DNA from: Pseudomonadota bacterium
GTDB taxonomy: Bacteria > Desulfobacterota > Anaeroferrophillalia > Anaeroferrophillales > Tharpellaceae
Length of the DNA: 6,711 nt
Direction: 5' to 3'
NCBI GenBank assembly: GCA_015486445.1
Contig: WFRT01000174.1
Span: 1 to 6,711, forward strand
Shown here: positions 1 to 6,246 of the stretch, piece by piece
How positions within the stretch are numbered: position 1 is the stretch's first letter
Layout of the letters: the number at the start of each line of letters is the position of its first letter
Made by a program: the position numbers and the translations under genes
Notes under the pieces: model-generated
Database searches by the model: none
What the model saw: the letters and a program-made list of their open reading frames with translations, nothing else
What the model was told of the DNA's origin: nothing

Positions 1-367
1 GGTAGACCAGGGTGAAAACCAGGGCCGCGAAAAAGATATTGGTCAGCGGCCCGGCGACAATGATCGCCATCCTCCGCCAGGGCCCCTTGTGGGCATAGGA
101 AACCTTTTGTTCCTCGGGGCTGAGTTCCTCTTCCGGGTCTTCTTCATCCCCCCGGCTTTCACCCAGCATCTTGACGTAGCCGCCCAAGGGAATCGCCGAC
201 AGGATATACTCGGTATCCCCCTTGCGCACCCCGCATATTTTCGGGCCGAAACCGAGGGAGAAGACCAGGACCCGGACCCCGCTCAGCTTGGCGACGATAA
301 AGTGTCCGAGTTCATGGACGAAGATCAGCACCCCTAAAACAACAATCGCAGCGACAACACTATACAT
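1..367 (-). CDS. rseP: RseP-type site-2 zinc metalloprotease, N-terminal part (cut by left edge)
   Basis: This is the first 122 residues of an inner-membrane intramembrane protease; the C-terminal PDZ and second catalytic region lie beyond the window. In the family, RseP cleaves membrane-anchored anti-sigma factors (RseA) and remnant signal peptides. The translation shows a hydrophobic first segment (residues 4-17) running into the zinc-binding HELGH motif (H18, E19, H22). A conserved block around PLGGYVKMLGE (60-70) follows, then a GPLTN motif (106-110) opening the next hydrophobic segment. The ATG at 367 places HExxH about 18 residues from the start, as in known RseP proteins. Only a weak GGA (377-379) precedes it, 9 bases away. 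Between 70 and 88 is a strongly acidic stretch. The gene lies 27 bases downstream of dxr on the same strand, and dxr-rseP adjacency is common in bacteria. Identification is firm; the exact substrate is inferred from the family. Confidence 0.93.
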   Translation of the reverse strand, partial: MYSVVAAIVVLGVLIFVHELGHFIVAKLSGVRVLVFSLGFGPKICGVRKGDTEYILSAIPLGGYVKMLGESRGDEEDPEEELSPEEQKVSYAHKGPWRRMAIIVAGPLTNIFFAALVFTLVY

Positions 368-394
368 AAAAAAATATCCGAATTAATTGAGAGT

Positions 395-1582
395 TCAGTC
401 CCGGGTTTTCATTTTCATTGTCATTTCGGCGCCCAGCTCCTCCCGGACCCGGGTGTCGCAGTCGAGAATTTCCTGCAGGCTGGAAAAATTCCGGGGCCGG
501 GTTTTCTTAAGGACCGCGGCCACGGTGCCGACGATGTCCAGAAAACCGATGACCCCGTGGCGGAAGCGGTCGACGGCGAACTCGTTGGCGGCATTGAAGG
601 CGATCGCCCCGGAGTCCCCCATTTCGAGGGCTCTTCGCACCAGTTTGAGGGCCGGAAAACGCTCCTCGTCGGCGGCAAAGAAGTCGAGCCGGCCGATCTC
701 GGCCAAATCGAGCTTGGGCAGGTCCAGCACCAGTCTTTCCGGAGCGCCGAGAGCATAGGAAATCGGCAGGCGCATGTCCGGCAGGCCGAGCTGGGCCAGG
801 ACCGAACCGTCGACATATTCGACCAGTGAGTGCACGATGCTCTGGGGATGGACCACGACCTCGATTTTTTCCGGCGGAATATCGAACAGCCAGCGGGCCT
901 CGATAATCTCCAGGGCCTTGTTCACCATGGTGGCCGAATCGATGGTGATTTTGGGCCCCATCTTCCAGCGCGGGTGCCGCAGGGCCTGTTCCGGGGTCAC
1001 CGCCGCCATCTCGGCCGGGGAAAAGTCTCTGAAGGGTCCCCCGGAAGCGGTCAGGATAAGTTTTTCCACTTCCCGGTGGGATTCCCCGTTCAGGGCCTGC
1101 CAGATCGCCGAATGTTCGCTGTCCAAAGGCAGAATCCGGGCCCCGGTGGCAGTCGCCACCCGGTTCAGCAGGCGGCCGGCCATGACCATCGACTCCTTGT
1201 TGGCCAGGGCCACGTCCTTGCCGGCCTCCAGGGCCGCGTAGGTGGGCTCGAGGCCGACCGCCCCGACCATCGCCGCGACCACGATATCGGCCTCCGGGCA
1301 GGTCGCCACGGCCAGGCTTCCCTCGCGGCCGATGAGAATCGGGATGTCGAGGCCGTCGCGCTTCAGAAGTTCGGCCAGCTTCGCGGCCCCGGTGCTTTCC
1401 TGGACCGCCAGCAGGCGAGGCTGAAAACGCCGGGCCTGCGCCGCCAGGGTTTCGACATTGCGGCCGCCGCCGAGGGCCACGACCCGGTAGCGTTCGGGAA
1501 AGCGGGCGACGATATCCAGCGTACTGCGACCGATCGAACCGCTGGCCCCGAGCAGGGCGAGCTTCCTGACTTCTCCGGCCAC
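395..1582 (-). CDS. dxr: 1-deoxy-D-xylulose 5-phosphate reductoisomerase
   Basis: This cytoplasmic enzyme (also called IspC) converts DXP to 2-C-methyl-D-erythritol 4-phosphate with NADPH and a divalent metal. It is the committed step of the MEP isoprenoid pathway. The 395-residue length is normal. Visible landmarks in order are the NADPH-binding GASGSIG (12-18), LANKES (126-131), and the metal ligands in PLDSEHS (D154, E156). Next come SGGPF (180-184), the substrate loop HPRWKMG (203-209), NKALEIIEA with the third metal ligand E225, HPQSIVHS (245-252) and NAANEFAV (330-337). The start is a GTG at 1580-1582, two bases after the cdsA stop. A GGGG at 1592-1595 inside the end of cdsA gives a Shine-Dalgarno spacing of 9 bases. 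This start puts the Rossmann glycines at the usual distance from the N-terminus. It is co-transcribed with cdsA and rseP, and its product feeds the UppS reaction encoded at the head of the operon. Confidence 0.97.
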   Translation of the reverse strand: MAGEVRKLALLGASGSIGRSTLDIVARFPERYRVVALGGGRNVETLAAQARRFQPRLLAVQESTGAAKLAELLKRDGLDIPILIGREGSLAVATCPEADIVVAAMVGAVGLEPTYAALEAGKDVALANKESMVMAGRLLNRVATATGARILPLDSEHSAIWQALNGESHREVEKLILTASGGPFRDFSPAEMAAVTPEQALRHPRWKMGPKITIDSATMVNKALEIIEARWLFDIPPEKIEVVVHPQSIVHSLVEYVDGSVLAQLGLPDMRLPISYALGAPERLVLDLPKLDLAEIGRLDFFAADEERFPALKLVRRALEMGDSGAIAFNAANEFAVDRFRHGVIGFLDIVGTVAAVLKKTRPRNFSSLQEILDCDTRVREELGAEMTMKMKTRD

Positions 1583-1584
1583 GA

Positions 1585-2448
1585 TTACATGCCCCAGAGC
1601 GAATAGAAGTAAAAGATCACCGGGGCGGCAAACAGGACGCTGTCGATGCGGTCGAGAAAACCGCCGTGGCCCGGGATCAGGCTGCCAGAATCCTTGATTC
1701 CCTGGCTGCGCTTGAGGAAGGATTCGAAAAGGTCACCGAGCTGGCCGCAGAAATTGGCCGCGACCCCGAGGGCGGTCAGCAGGTTCCAGGGCAGGTCCAC
1801 GAGGTTCAGCCAGCCCAGCAGCAGGGCGAAAAAGGCACCGCCGAACAACCCGGCGACAAAGCCCTCGACCGTCTTGTTGGGACTGATCCGGGGGGCCAGT
1901 TTGCGTTTGCCGAAATAGCTTCCCCCGTAATAGGAGAAGGCATCCCCGCCCCAGGTCACCGACAGCAGCAGGACCACCAGGGCCCGGCCCTGGGGCAGGG
2001 TAAAAATAAGATATATATGGGCAAAAAGATACGGCAGGTAGACGACGAAAAGCAGGGCCATGGCAAAGCGGGGCAAGGCCTCGCTTTCCAGCCCGCTGAA
2101 AAAGAGCAGCAGGACGAGGATGAAAAACCCCAGGCCCAGGGTCCCGGCCAGGCCGACGTCGCCGCCGAAAAAAGCGGCAAACATCATCAGGAAGGAAACA
2201 AACCATACCGGGCCGTGCAGCAGGAAGCCGCCCCGTTCGCCAAAAAAAAGCGGCCAGCCCTCGTTCATCGCCAGCCCGAGAATCAGCAGCAGAAAAAGCA
2301 GAAAGAGCCAGGCCGGGGTCCAGGCCAGGAAAACGGCAAGCAGCGGCAGGGCGACAAGCGCGGCGTAGACCCGCTGGTTGCAGAGCAGTTTTTTCAGCGT
2401 CTCGCTGCGGCTTACGCCCTCAAATTTAGCCTTTAATTTCGAGATCAT
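1585..2448 (-). CDS. cdsA: Phosphatidate cytidylyltransferase (CDP-diacylglycerol synthase)
   Basis: This inner-membrane enzyme makes CDP-diacylglycerol from phosphatidic acid and CTP, the branch point for bacterial phospholipids. The predicted 287-residue protein is mostly hydrophobic. Membrane-like stretches lie near residues 27-60, 80-94, 100-118, 127-150, 156-165, 197-217, 222-235 and 270-284. The C-terminus carries the full CDP-diglyceride synthetase signature from S243 to D269 (key residues K246, R247, K252, D253, H261, G262, G263, D266, R267, D269). WGGDA (166-170) and SPNKTVEG (189-196) are also typical. I chose the ATG at 2448 because GAGGGG lies just upstream with good spacing. An in-frame ATG at 2511 would add 21 residues, push the overlap to 86 bases and has no comparable ribosome-binding site. 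With the chosen start the gene overlaps the end of uppS by 23 bases, suggesting translational coupling. Confidence 0.96.
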   Translation of the reverse strand: MISKLKAKFEGVSRSETLKKLLCNQRVYAALVALPLLAVFLAWTPAWLFLLFLLLILGLAMNEGWPLFFGERGGFLLHGPVWFVSFLMMFAAFFGGDVGLAGTLGLGFFILVLLLFFSGLESEALPRFAMALLFVVYLPYLFAHIYLIFTLPQGRALVVLLLSVTWGGDAFSYYGGSYFGKRKLAPRISPNKTVEGFVAGLFGGAFFALLLGWLNLVDLPWNLLTALGVAANFCGQLGDLFESFLKRSQGIKDSGSLIPGHGGFLDRIDSVLFAAPVIFYFYSLWGM

Positions 2449-3193
2449 GACTTGTCCCCTCACCGCCTTCCAGCACTCGCCCGAAACGGCGCTCGCGATG
2501 CTGGAAATCATGGATTATCCCGAGCAGCTCATCGCGAGAAAAATCGGGCCACAGGGTGTTGGAGAAATAGAGTTCGGTATAGGCCAGCTGCCAGAGCAGG
2601 AAATTGCTGATCCGGTACTCTCCCCCGGTGCGAATCATGATGTCGGGATCGGGCAGGCCGGCCGTATTGAGTTTTTCCGCAAACCGTTCCGGGGTAATCG
2701 CCCCCGGTTCAAGATTGCCGGCCGCGACCTCCCGGGCCAGGGCGGTGGCGGCATCGCAGATCTCGTCCCGGCCGCCGTAACTGATGGCCAGATTCAGGGT
2801 CATGGTCCGACCCGGGGCGGTTACCTCACAGGCTTTTTCCAGCTCCCGGCGCACGGCGCTGTCCAGGCGTTCGAGCCGGCCGATGGCCCGCAGGCGGATG
2901 CCCTGCTCGACCAGCCGACCGGTTTCCCGCTTCAAATAGCTGTGCAGGAGACGCATCAGGGCGGAAACCTCAAACGCCGGCCGCAGCCAGTTTTCGGAGG
3001 AGAAGGCGTAGAGGGTAAGAACCTCGATGCCGATTTCGGCGCAGCTGCGAACCACCAGGTCAACGGTGTCGGCCCCGGCCTCGTGACCCTTGACCCGAAT
3101 GCGGCCGTGCTGTTTGGCCCAGCGGCCGTTGCCGTCCATGATGATGGCGATGTGCCGGGGCAGGGGGCCGGCCTGGTCAGGAGTTTCCGTCAT
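2426..3193 (-). CDS. uppS: Isoprenyl transferase, (di-trans,poly-cis)-undecaprenyl diphosphate synthase
   Basis: This cis-prenyltransferase adds isopentenyl diphosphate units to farnesyl diphosphate. The undecaprenyl diphosphate it makes becomes the lipid carrier for peptidoglycan and surface polysaccharide. The 255-residue length is typical. Motifs in order are HIAIIMDGNGRWA (14-26) with the catalytic/metal Asp D20, YAFSSENWLRP (62-72), NLAISYGGRDE (134-144) and PDIMIRTGGE (183-192). R194, S196 and N197 follow, and then ELYFSNTLWPDF with E207, a probable magnesium ligand. It is the first minus-strand gene of the cluster here. The ATG at 3193 sits well relative to the first motif, but no clear Shine-Dalgarno precedes it (upstream bases read CAAAGAT). 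The dus gene upstream is divergent, so a promoter for the operon should lie in 3194-3400. Confidence 0.97.
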   Translation of the reverse strand: MTETPDQAGPLPRHIAIIMDGNGRWAKQHGRIRVKGHEAGADTVDLVVRSCAEIGIEVLTLYAFSSENWLRPAFEVSALMRLLHSYLKRETGRLVEQGIRLRAIGRLERLDSAVRRELEKACEVTAPGRTMTLNLAISYGGRDEICDAATALAREVAAGNLEPGAITPERFAEKLNTAGLPDPDIMIRTGGEYRISNFLLWQLAYTELYFSNTLWPDFSRDELLGIIHDFQHRERRFGRVLEGGEGTSHDLEIKG

Positions 3194-3265
3194 ATCTTTG
3201 ATTGCAGAACAGGGATGAAATTTAATAAAAGCGCATAACGCCGGTGAACTATGGATTTACCCCGG

Positions 3266-3294
3266 TTATTAACTTATCAGGCCTCCGGTTGCAA
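3266..3294 (-). promoter_or_regulatory. Candidate promoter for the uppS-cdsA-dxr-rseP operon
   Basis: Read on the minus strand, TTGCAA (3289-3294, four of six matches to the -35 consensus) is followed after 17 bases by TAATAA (3266-3271). The overlapping GTTAAT (3268-3273) is an alternative -10 with a short 15-base spacer. The transcript leader would be about 65 bases. The boxes are weak, and the call rests mainly on position in the AT-rich part of the divergent gap. Confidence 0.22.
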
Positions 3295-3369
3295 GTTTTT
3301 TCAATTTTCCGCCGGCCTTGAAAACCGGGTCGGAAAGGCTTTTTACCGGCGCGCCGGCGCAGAAAGCAC

Positions 3370-3400
3370 TTGACATTGACCGCGGCCTCCCGCACATATG
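3370..3400 (+). promoter_or_regulatory. Candidate promoter for dus
   Basis: A perfect -35 hexamer TTGACA lies at 3370-3375. The best -10-like sequence is CATATG at 3395-3400, only three of six matches and with a long 19-base spacer. A start point near 3407 would place the GC hairpin at 3413-3430 at the very beginning of the leader. Confidence 0.2.
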
Positions 3401-3412
3401 GCCCTGGCCCGG

Positions 3413-3430
3413 CGGGGCCCCAAGGCCCCG
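3413..3430 (+). repeat. GC-rich inverted repeat (hairpin) upstream of dus
   Basis: Two 7-base arms, CGGGGCC (3413-3419) and GGCCCCG (3424-3430), flank a CCAA loop. They could form a stable hairpin in RNA. No T-run follows on either strand, so it does not look like an intrinsic terminator. The right arm and loop cover the AAGG (3422-3425), the only Shine-Dalgarno-like sequence for the alternative dus start at 3433. Confidence 0.5.
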
Positions 3431-3471
3431 GAATGCAACCCCTGTGCAAACAACCGCTTTCAGACCCCGGC

Positions 3472-4431
3472 ATGGATTCGACTCCCGCTATCGCTTTCAA
3501 CGACAAGCTGGTGCTTGCCCCGCTGGCCGGCTTGAGCGACCGGCCCTTCCGCCGGCTCTGCCGGGCGTTCGGGGCCGATTTCGCGGTCAGCGAAATGATC
3601 AGCGCCAAGGGCCTGGTCTACGGCGACCGCAAGAGCCGCATACTGCTGGCTCCCGGGCCCAGCGACAAGCCGCACTGGGTCCAGCTTTTCGGCTCCGATC
3701 CCGAAATTATCCGGGCCGCGGCCGAAATCGCCCTGGCAAACGGGGCTAACCTGGTCGATCTGAATATGGGATGCCCGGTCCGCAAGGTTGTCAAAACCGG
3801 GGCCGGGGCGGCGCTGCTCAAGGATCCGGCCCGGGCCGGGGCGATCATGCGGGCCCTGGCAAGGGCCCCGGCCATCCCCTTTACGGTCAAGATCAGAACC
3901 GGCTGGGACCGGAGCCGCCCGGTCCTGGAGCTTTTCATCGCCCTGGCCGCCAATTTCGGAGCCCGGGCCCTGACCTGCCACCCCCGAACCGCAACCCAGA
4001 TGTTTTCCGGCCGGGCCGACTGGCTCCGGCTGCTCAAGGCGGCCCGCCGGGCTCCGCTGCCGATCATCGGTTCCGGCGATCTTCGCGAACCGGACGAAGC
4101 CGTAAAAGCCCTGCAGCAACCGGGGATGGCCGCCGTCATGCTGGGCCGGGGCACCCTCGGCCGGCCCTGGCTTTTTCGCGAATGCCGCGCCTTGCTGGAA
4201 GGGGGGCCGGGCTGGCGGCCGGAACCCGGACTCAAACTTGAAACCATCCTCAAGCATGGAAAGTGGCTGCGCGCCGAATACGGCGAAAAAACCGGCCTGC
4301 TGCTCTACCGCAAGCACCTGGCCTGGTACGTCAGGGGAATGCCGGGTGCAGCCGCCTTTCGCAGCCGCCTGTTCGCCATCCGAAGCTTTGCCGAACTCAA
4401 CCAGTCCCTGGCCGGGGTTTTTCAAGGCTAG
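3472..4431 (+). CDS. dusB: tRNA-dihydrouridine synthase, DusB/NifR3-like
   Basis: This FMN-dependent enzyme reduces specific uridines in tRNA to dihydrouridine, using NADPH. The 319-residue protein is of normal length and shows the TIM-barrel landmarks in order. These are LAPLAGLSDRPFR (15-27), QLFGSDP (71-77), and DLNMGCPVRKV (96-106) with catalytic C101. TVKIRTGW with K140 (138-145), CHPRT with H170 (169-173), GSGD (200-203) and VMLGRGTLGRPW (222-233) follow. The C-terminal RKHLAWYVRGMPGA (280-293) resembles the DusB/NifR3 branch, so I use that symbol, though DusA/DusC assignment is not excluded. The ATG at 3472 gives the usual short lead before the first motif but has no visible Shine-Dalgarno. 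An in-frame ATG at 3433 would add 13 residues, and a TTG at 3370 would add 34. It is divergent from uppS, and 85 bases separate it from the next gene on the same strand. Confidence 0.93.
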   Translation: MDSTPAIAFNDKLVLAPLAGLSDRPFRRLCRAFGADFAVSEMISAKGLVYGDRKSRILLAPGPSDKPHWVQLFGSDPEIIRAAAEIALANGANLVDLNMGCPVRKVVKTGAGAALLKDPARAGAIMRALARAPAIPFTVKIRTGWDRSRPVLELFIALAANFGARALTCHPRTATQMFSGRADWLRLLKAARRAPLPIIGSGDLREPDEAVKALQQPGMAAVMLGRGTLGRPWLFRECRALLEGGPGWRPEPGLKLETILKHGKWLRAEYGEKTGLLLYRKHLAWYVRGMPGAAAFRSRLFAIRSFAELNQSLAGVFQG

Positions 4432-4516
4432 TTTTCCCGTTGTCTTTTACGATATTATTTGCTAGCTAGGGGCAGATTTGGTACCGATTTCAATCTCTTC
4501 CAAGGAAAATTCAACC
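4432..4516 (+). other. Short gap between dus and the small cysteine-rich gene
   Basis: The gap is AT-richer than its surroundings. TATTAT (4453-4458) matches five of six -10 positions, but no fitting -35 stands 16-18 bases upstream. No B12-box-like conserved core of a cobalamin riboswitch and no terminator hairpin were seen. It could hold a start point for the cobQ transcript or simply be read through from dus. Confidence 0.4.
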
Positions 4517-4693
4517 ATGATCAACGAAAAAGAAAGCAACGAGGCCCGGGGCATCACGGGCCGCCGCTACCTCGTCTGCCAGCGCCTGGGCGACGTCTTC
4601 GAAGTCAAGGAAGGCCTGGCCTGTCATCACCCCAAGGAAAAATGCAAATACCGTCTCGACTGCCCGATCGACCAGATCGGACGCAATGAGTAA
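4517..4693 (+). CDS. Small cysteine-rich protein of unknown function, coupled to cobQ
   Basis: A predicted 58-residue soluble protein that I do not recognise. It has four cysteines (C21, C36, C43, C49), the last three spaced x6 and x5 in the segment ACHHPKEKCKYRLDCP (35-50). Two histidines (H37, H38) directly follow C36. No signal peptide or membrane segment is visible, so it should be cytoplasmic. The pattern suggests metal or Fe-S binding or a redox role, but that is inference only. Evidence that it is a real gene: AAGGA at 4502-4506 sits 10 bases before the ATG, codon use is G/C-rich at third positions like its neighbours, and its last codons overlap the cobQ start by 8 bases (ATGAGTAA). 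A longer frame opening with TTG at 4478 has no ribosome-binding site and is less likely. The coupling suggests a job connected with CobQ or cobalamin, or simply a shared transcript. Confidence 0.75.
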   Translation: MINEKESNEARGITGRRYLVCQRLGDVFEVKEGLACHHPKEKCKYRLDCPIDQIGRNE

Positions 4694-6236
4694 AGCGTCC
4701 GGTCCGGCCCGCCTGCTGATGCTCCAGGGCACCGGTTCGAGCGTCGGCAAAAGCGCCCTGGTCGCCGGCCTCTGCCGCCTCTACCGCAGCCGGGGATTCA
4801 AGGTGGCGCCTTTCAAGGCCCAGAACATGGCCCTGAACTCCTTCATCACCCCGGAGGGGGCCGAGATCGGCCGGGCCCAGGCGGTCCAGGCCGAGGCCTG
4901 CGGCCTTGCCCCCCACGTCGACATGAACCCGGTCCTGATCAAGCCCAACAGCGATATCGGGGCCCAGGTCATCATCCACGGCCGGGCCATCGGCAACATG
5001 ACCGCGGCAGCCTACCACAACTACAAGGAGACCGCCTGGCGGGCGGTCTCCGAAAGCCTGGAAAGATTAAGACGCAACTTCGAACTGGTGATCATCGAGG
5101 GCGCCGGCAGCCCGGCCGAAATCAACCTGCGGGACAAGGACATCGTCAACATGGGGCTGGCCACCCGGGTCGAGGCCCCGGTGCTGCTGATCGGCGATAT
5201 CGACAAGGGAGGAGTTTTCGCGGCCCTGGTCGGCACCCTGGAATTGCTGGCCCCGGAGGAACGGCAGTTGATCAAGGCCTTTATCGTCAACAAGTTTCGC
5301 GGCGACGTCAAGCTCCTGGAACCGGGCCTTGAGACGATCACCGGGCGCTGCGGCGTACCTTTCGCCGGGGTCGTGCCCTGGTTCGGCTCCGAGATCTACA
5401 TCCCGGAAGAGGACGGGGTAGCACTCGAAGACGACAAAAACCGCCGCCCCGCCACCGAAAGCGCTCCCGGCCGCCTGCGCGTCGGCGTCATCCGCCTGCC
5501 CCACATCTCCAACTTCACCGATTTCGACCCCCTGCGCCAGGAAAGCGGAGTCGATCTCGAGTATCTGGAGCCAAACTCCCCGCTCTGCGGCTTTCACCTG
5601 GTCATCCTGCCCGGCAGCAAGAACACGCTGGCCGATCTCAAACTGCTCAAAAAGGCCGGCCTCGAAGAGCGCCTGAAAGCCTTCATTAAAACCGACGGGA
5701 CCGTGGCCGGGATCTGCGGCGGTTTCCAGATGCTGGGAGAAAAGCTCCTCGACCCGGAGGCGATAGAATCCAGCCAGGGTGAAATCGAGGGCCTGGGGCT
5801 GCTGCCGGCGGTCACCGAAATGGCCCCGGAAAAGATTACGCTTGCAACCCGGGCCCGGGTTGAAAACGCCGATTTCGGCACCGGGCTGCAGGTCAAAGGC
5901 TACGAAATCCACCAGGGCCGGACCACGGCCACCGCCCCCGGGGCCGCCGTCATGCTGCGCAATGAAAAGGGAGAAAACGACGGTCTGGTAAGCCGCCGGG
6001 GGCAGGTCTGGGGCTGCTACCTGCACGGCATCTTCGACAACGACGCCTTCCGGAAAACCTATCTCGACTGGCTCCGGTCCCGGACCCTGCCGGCCGCGTT
6101 CCAAAGGGAAAACACCGCAGCCGATGCCCTCCCCTACCGGGAGCGCAAAGAGCGCGGCCTTAACCAGCTGGCCGCGCTCCTTGAGGAAAGCCTTGATATG
6201 GAAATGATCGACCGCATCGCCGGACTGCAGGGATAA
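4686..6236 (+). CDS. cobQ: Cobyric acid synthase (adenosylcobyric acid a,c-diamide amidotransferase)
   Basis: CobQ (CbiP in the anaerobic nomenclature) uses ATP and glutamine to amidate the b, d, e and g side chains of adenosylcobyrinic acid a,c-diamide, giving adenosylcobyric acid. It is cytoplasmic. The 516-residue length is normal. The N-terminal synthetase domain shows the P-loop GTGSSVGKS (15-23), KAQNMALNS (44-52), EIGRAQ (60-65), EGAGSPAEINL (138-148), DIDKGGVFA (171-179) and NKFRGD (202-207). The C-terminal class I glutaminase-like domain shows LPGSKNT (308-314), GICGGFQML with nucleophile C344 (342-350), GYEIHQG (405-411) and GCYLHGIFDN with H447 (443-452). All expected catalytic residues are present. 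The ATG at 4686 lies inside the end of the small upstream gene, with a weak GGA 4 bases before it. The next gene, a BtuC-like permease, begins 10 bases downstream, tying synthesis to uptake. Confidence 0.97.
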   Translation: MSKASGPARLLMLQGTGSSVGKSALVAGLCRLYRSRGFKVAPFKAQNMALNSFITPEGAEIGRAQAVQAEACGLAPHVDMNPVLIKPNSDIGAQVIIHGRAIGNMTAAAYHNYKETAWRAVSESLERLRRNFELVIIEGAGSPAEINLRDKDIVNMGLATRVEAPVLLIGDIDKGGVFAALVGTLELLAPEERQLIKAFIVNKFRGDVKLLEPGLETITGRCGVPFAGVVPWFGSEIYIPEEDGVALEDDKNRRPATESAPGRLRVGVIRLPHISNFTDFDPLRQESGVDLEYLEPNSPLCGFHLVILPGSKNTLADLKLLKKAGLEERLKAFIKTDGTVAGICGGFQMLGEKLLDPEAIESSQGEIEGLGLLPAVTEMAPEKITLATRARVENADFGTGLQVKGYEIHQGRTTATAPGAAVMLRNEKGENDGLVSRRGQVWGCYLHGIFDNDAFRKTYLDWLRSRTLPAAFQRENTAADALPYRERKERGLNQLAALLEESLDMEMIDRIAGLQG

Positions 6237-6246
6237 GGACTGGGGA

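Larger units (their letters stand above)
3194..3471. other. Divergent intergenic region between uppS and dus
   Basis: This is the only sizeable non-coding stretch. The half nearer uppS (about 3215-3310) is noticeably AT-richer than the rest of the window, while the half nearer dus is very GC-rich. It should hold promoters for both directions. No tRNA, riboswitch or convincing small gene was seen. An open minus-strand frame at 3249-3608 runs into dus and shows no recognisable motif, so it is not called. Confidence 0.7.

Noticed and set aside
2449..2511. Upstream ATG start for cdsA at 2511
   Set aside because: It would add 21 residues without membrane or family character, overlap uppS by 86 bases and lacks a good ribosome-binding site. 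The ATG at 2448 has GAGGGG.
830..3238. Plus-strand frames opposite dxr (830-1606), cdsA (1666-2436) and uppS (2378-3238)
   Set aside because: They are low-complexity Gly/Gln/Arg-rich translations without motifs, opposite three genes with complete family signatures.
3346..3357. Perfect 12-base palindrome CCGGCGCGCCGG in the divergent region
   Set aside because: In such GC-rich sequence a short G/C-only palindrome is easily found by chance. No second copy or promoter overlap supports an operator.
4406..4420. CCC-GGGG followed by a T-run at the end of dus, terminator-like
   Set aside because: The stem is only about three base pairs and lies inside the dus coding region before its stop codon.
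3460..4425. Long open minus-strand frame (321 codons) opposite dus
   Set aside because: The composition is rich in Gly, Gln, Pro and Ala with no domain or motif, as expected for the mirror of a GC-rich gene. The plus-strand dus is unambiguous.
4432..4516. Possible cobalamin riboswitch ahead of the cobQ group
   Set aside because: The gap is 85 bases, far shorter than a typical cobalamin riboswitch, and no B12 box could be read in it.
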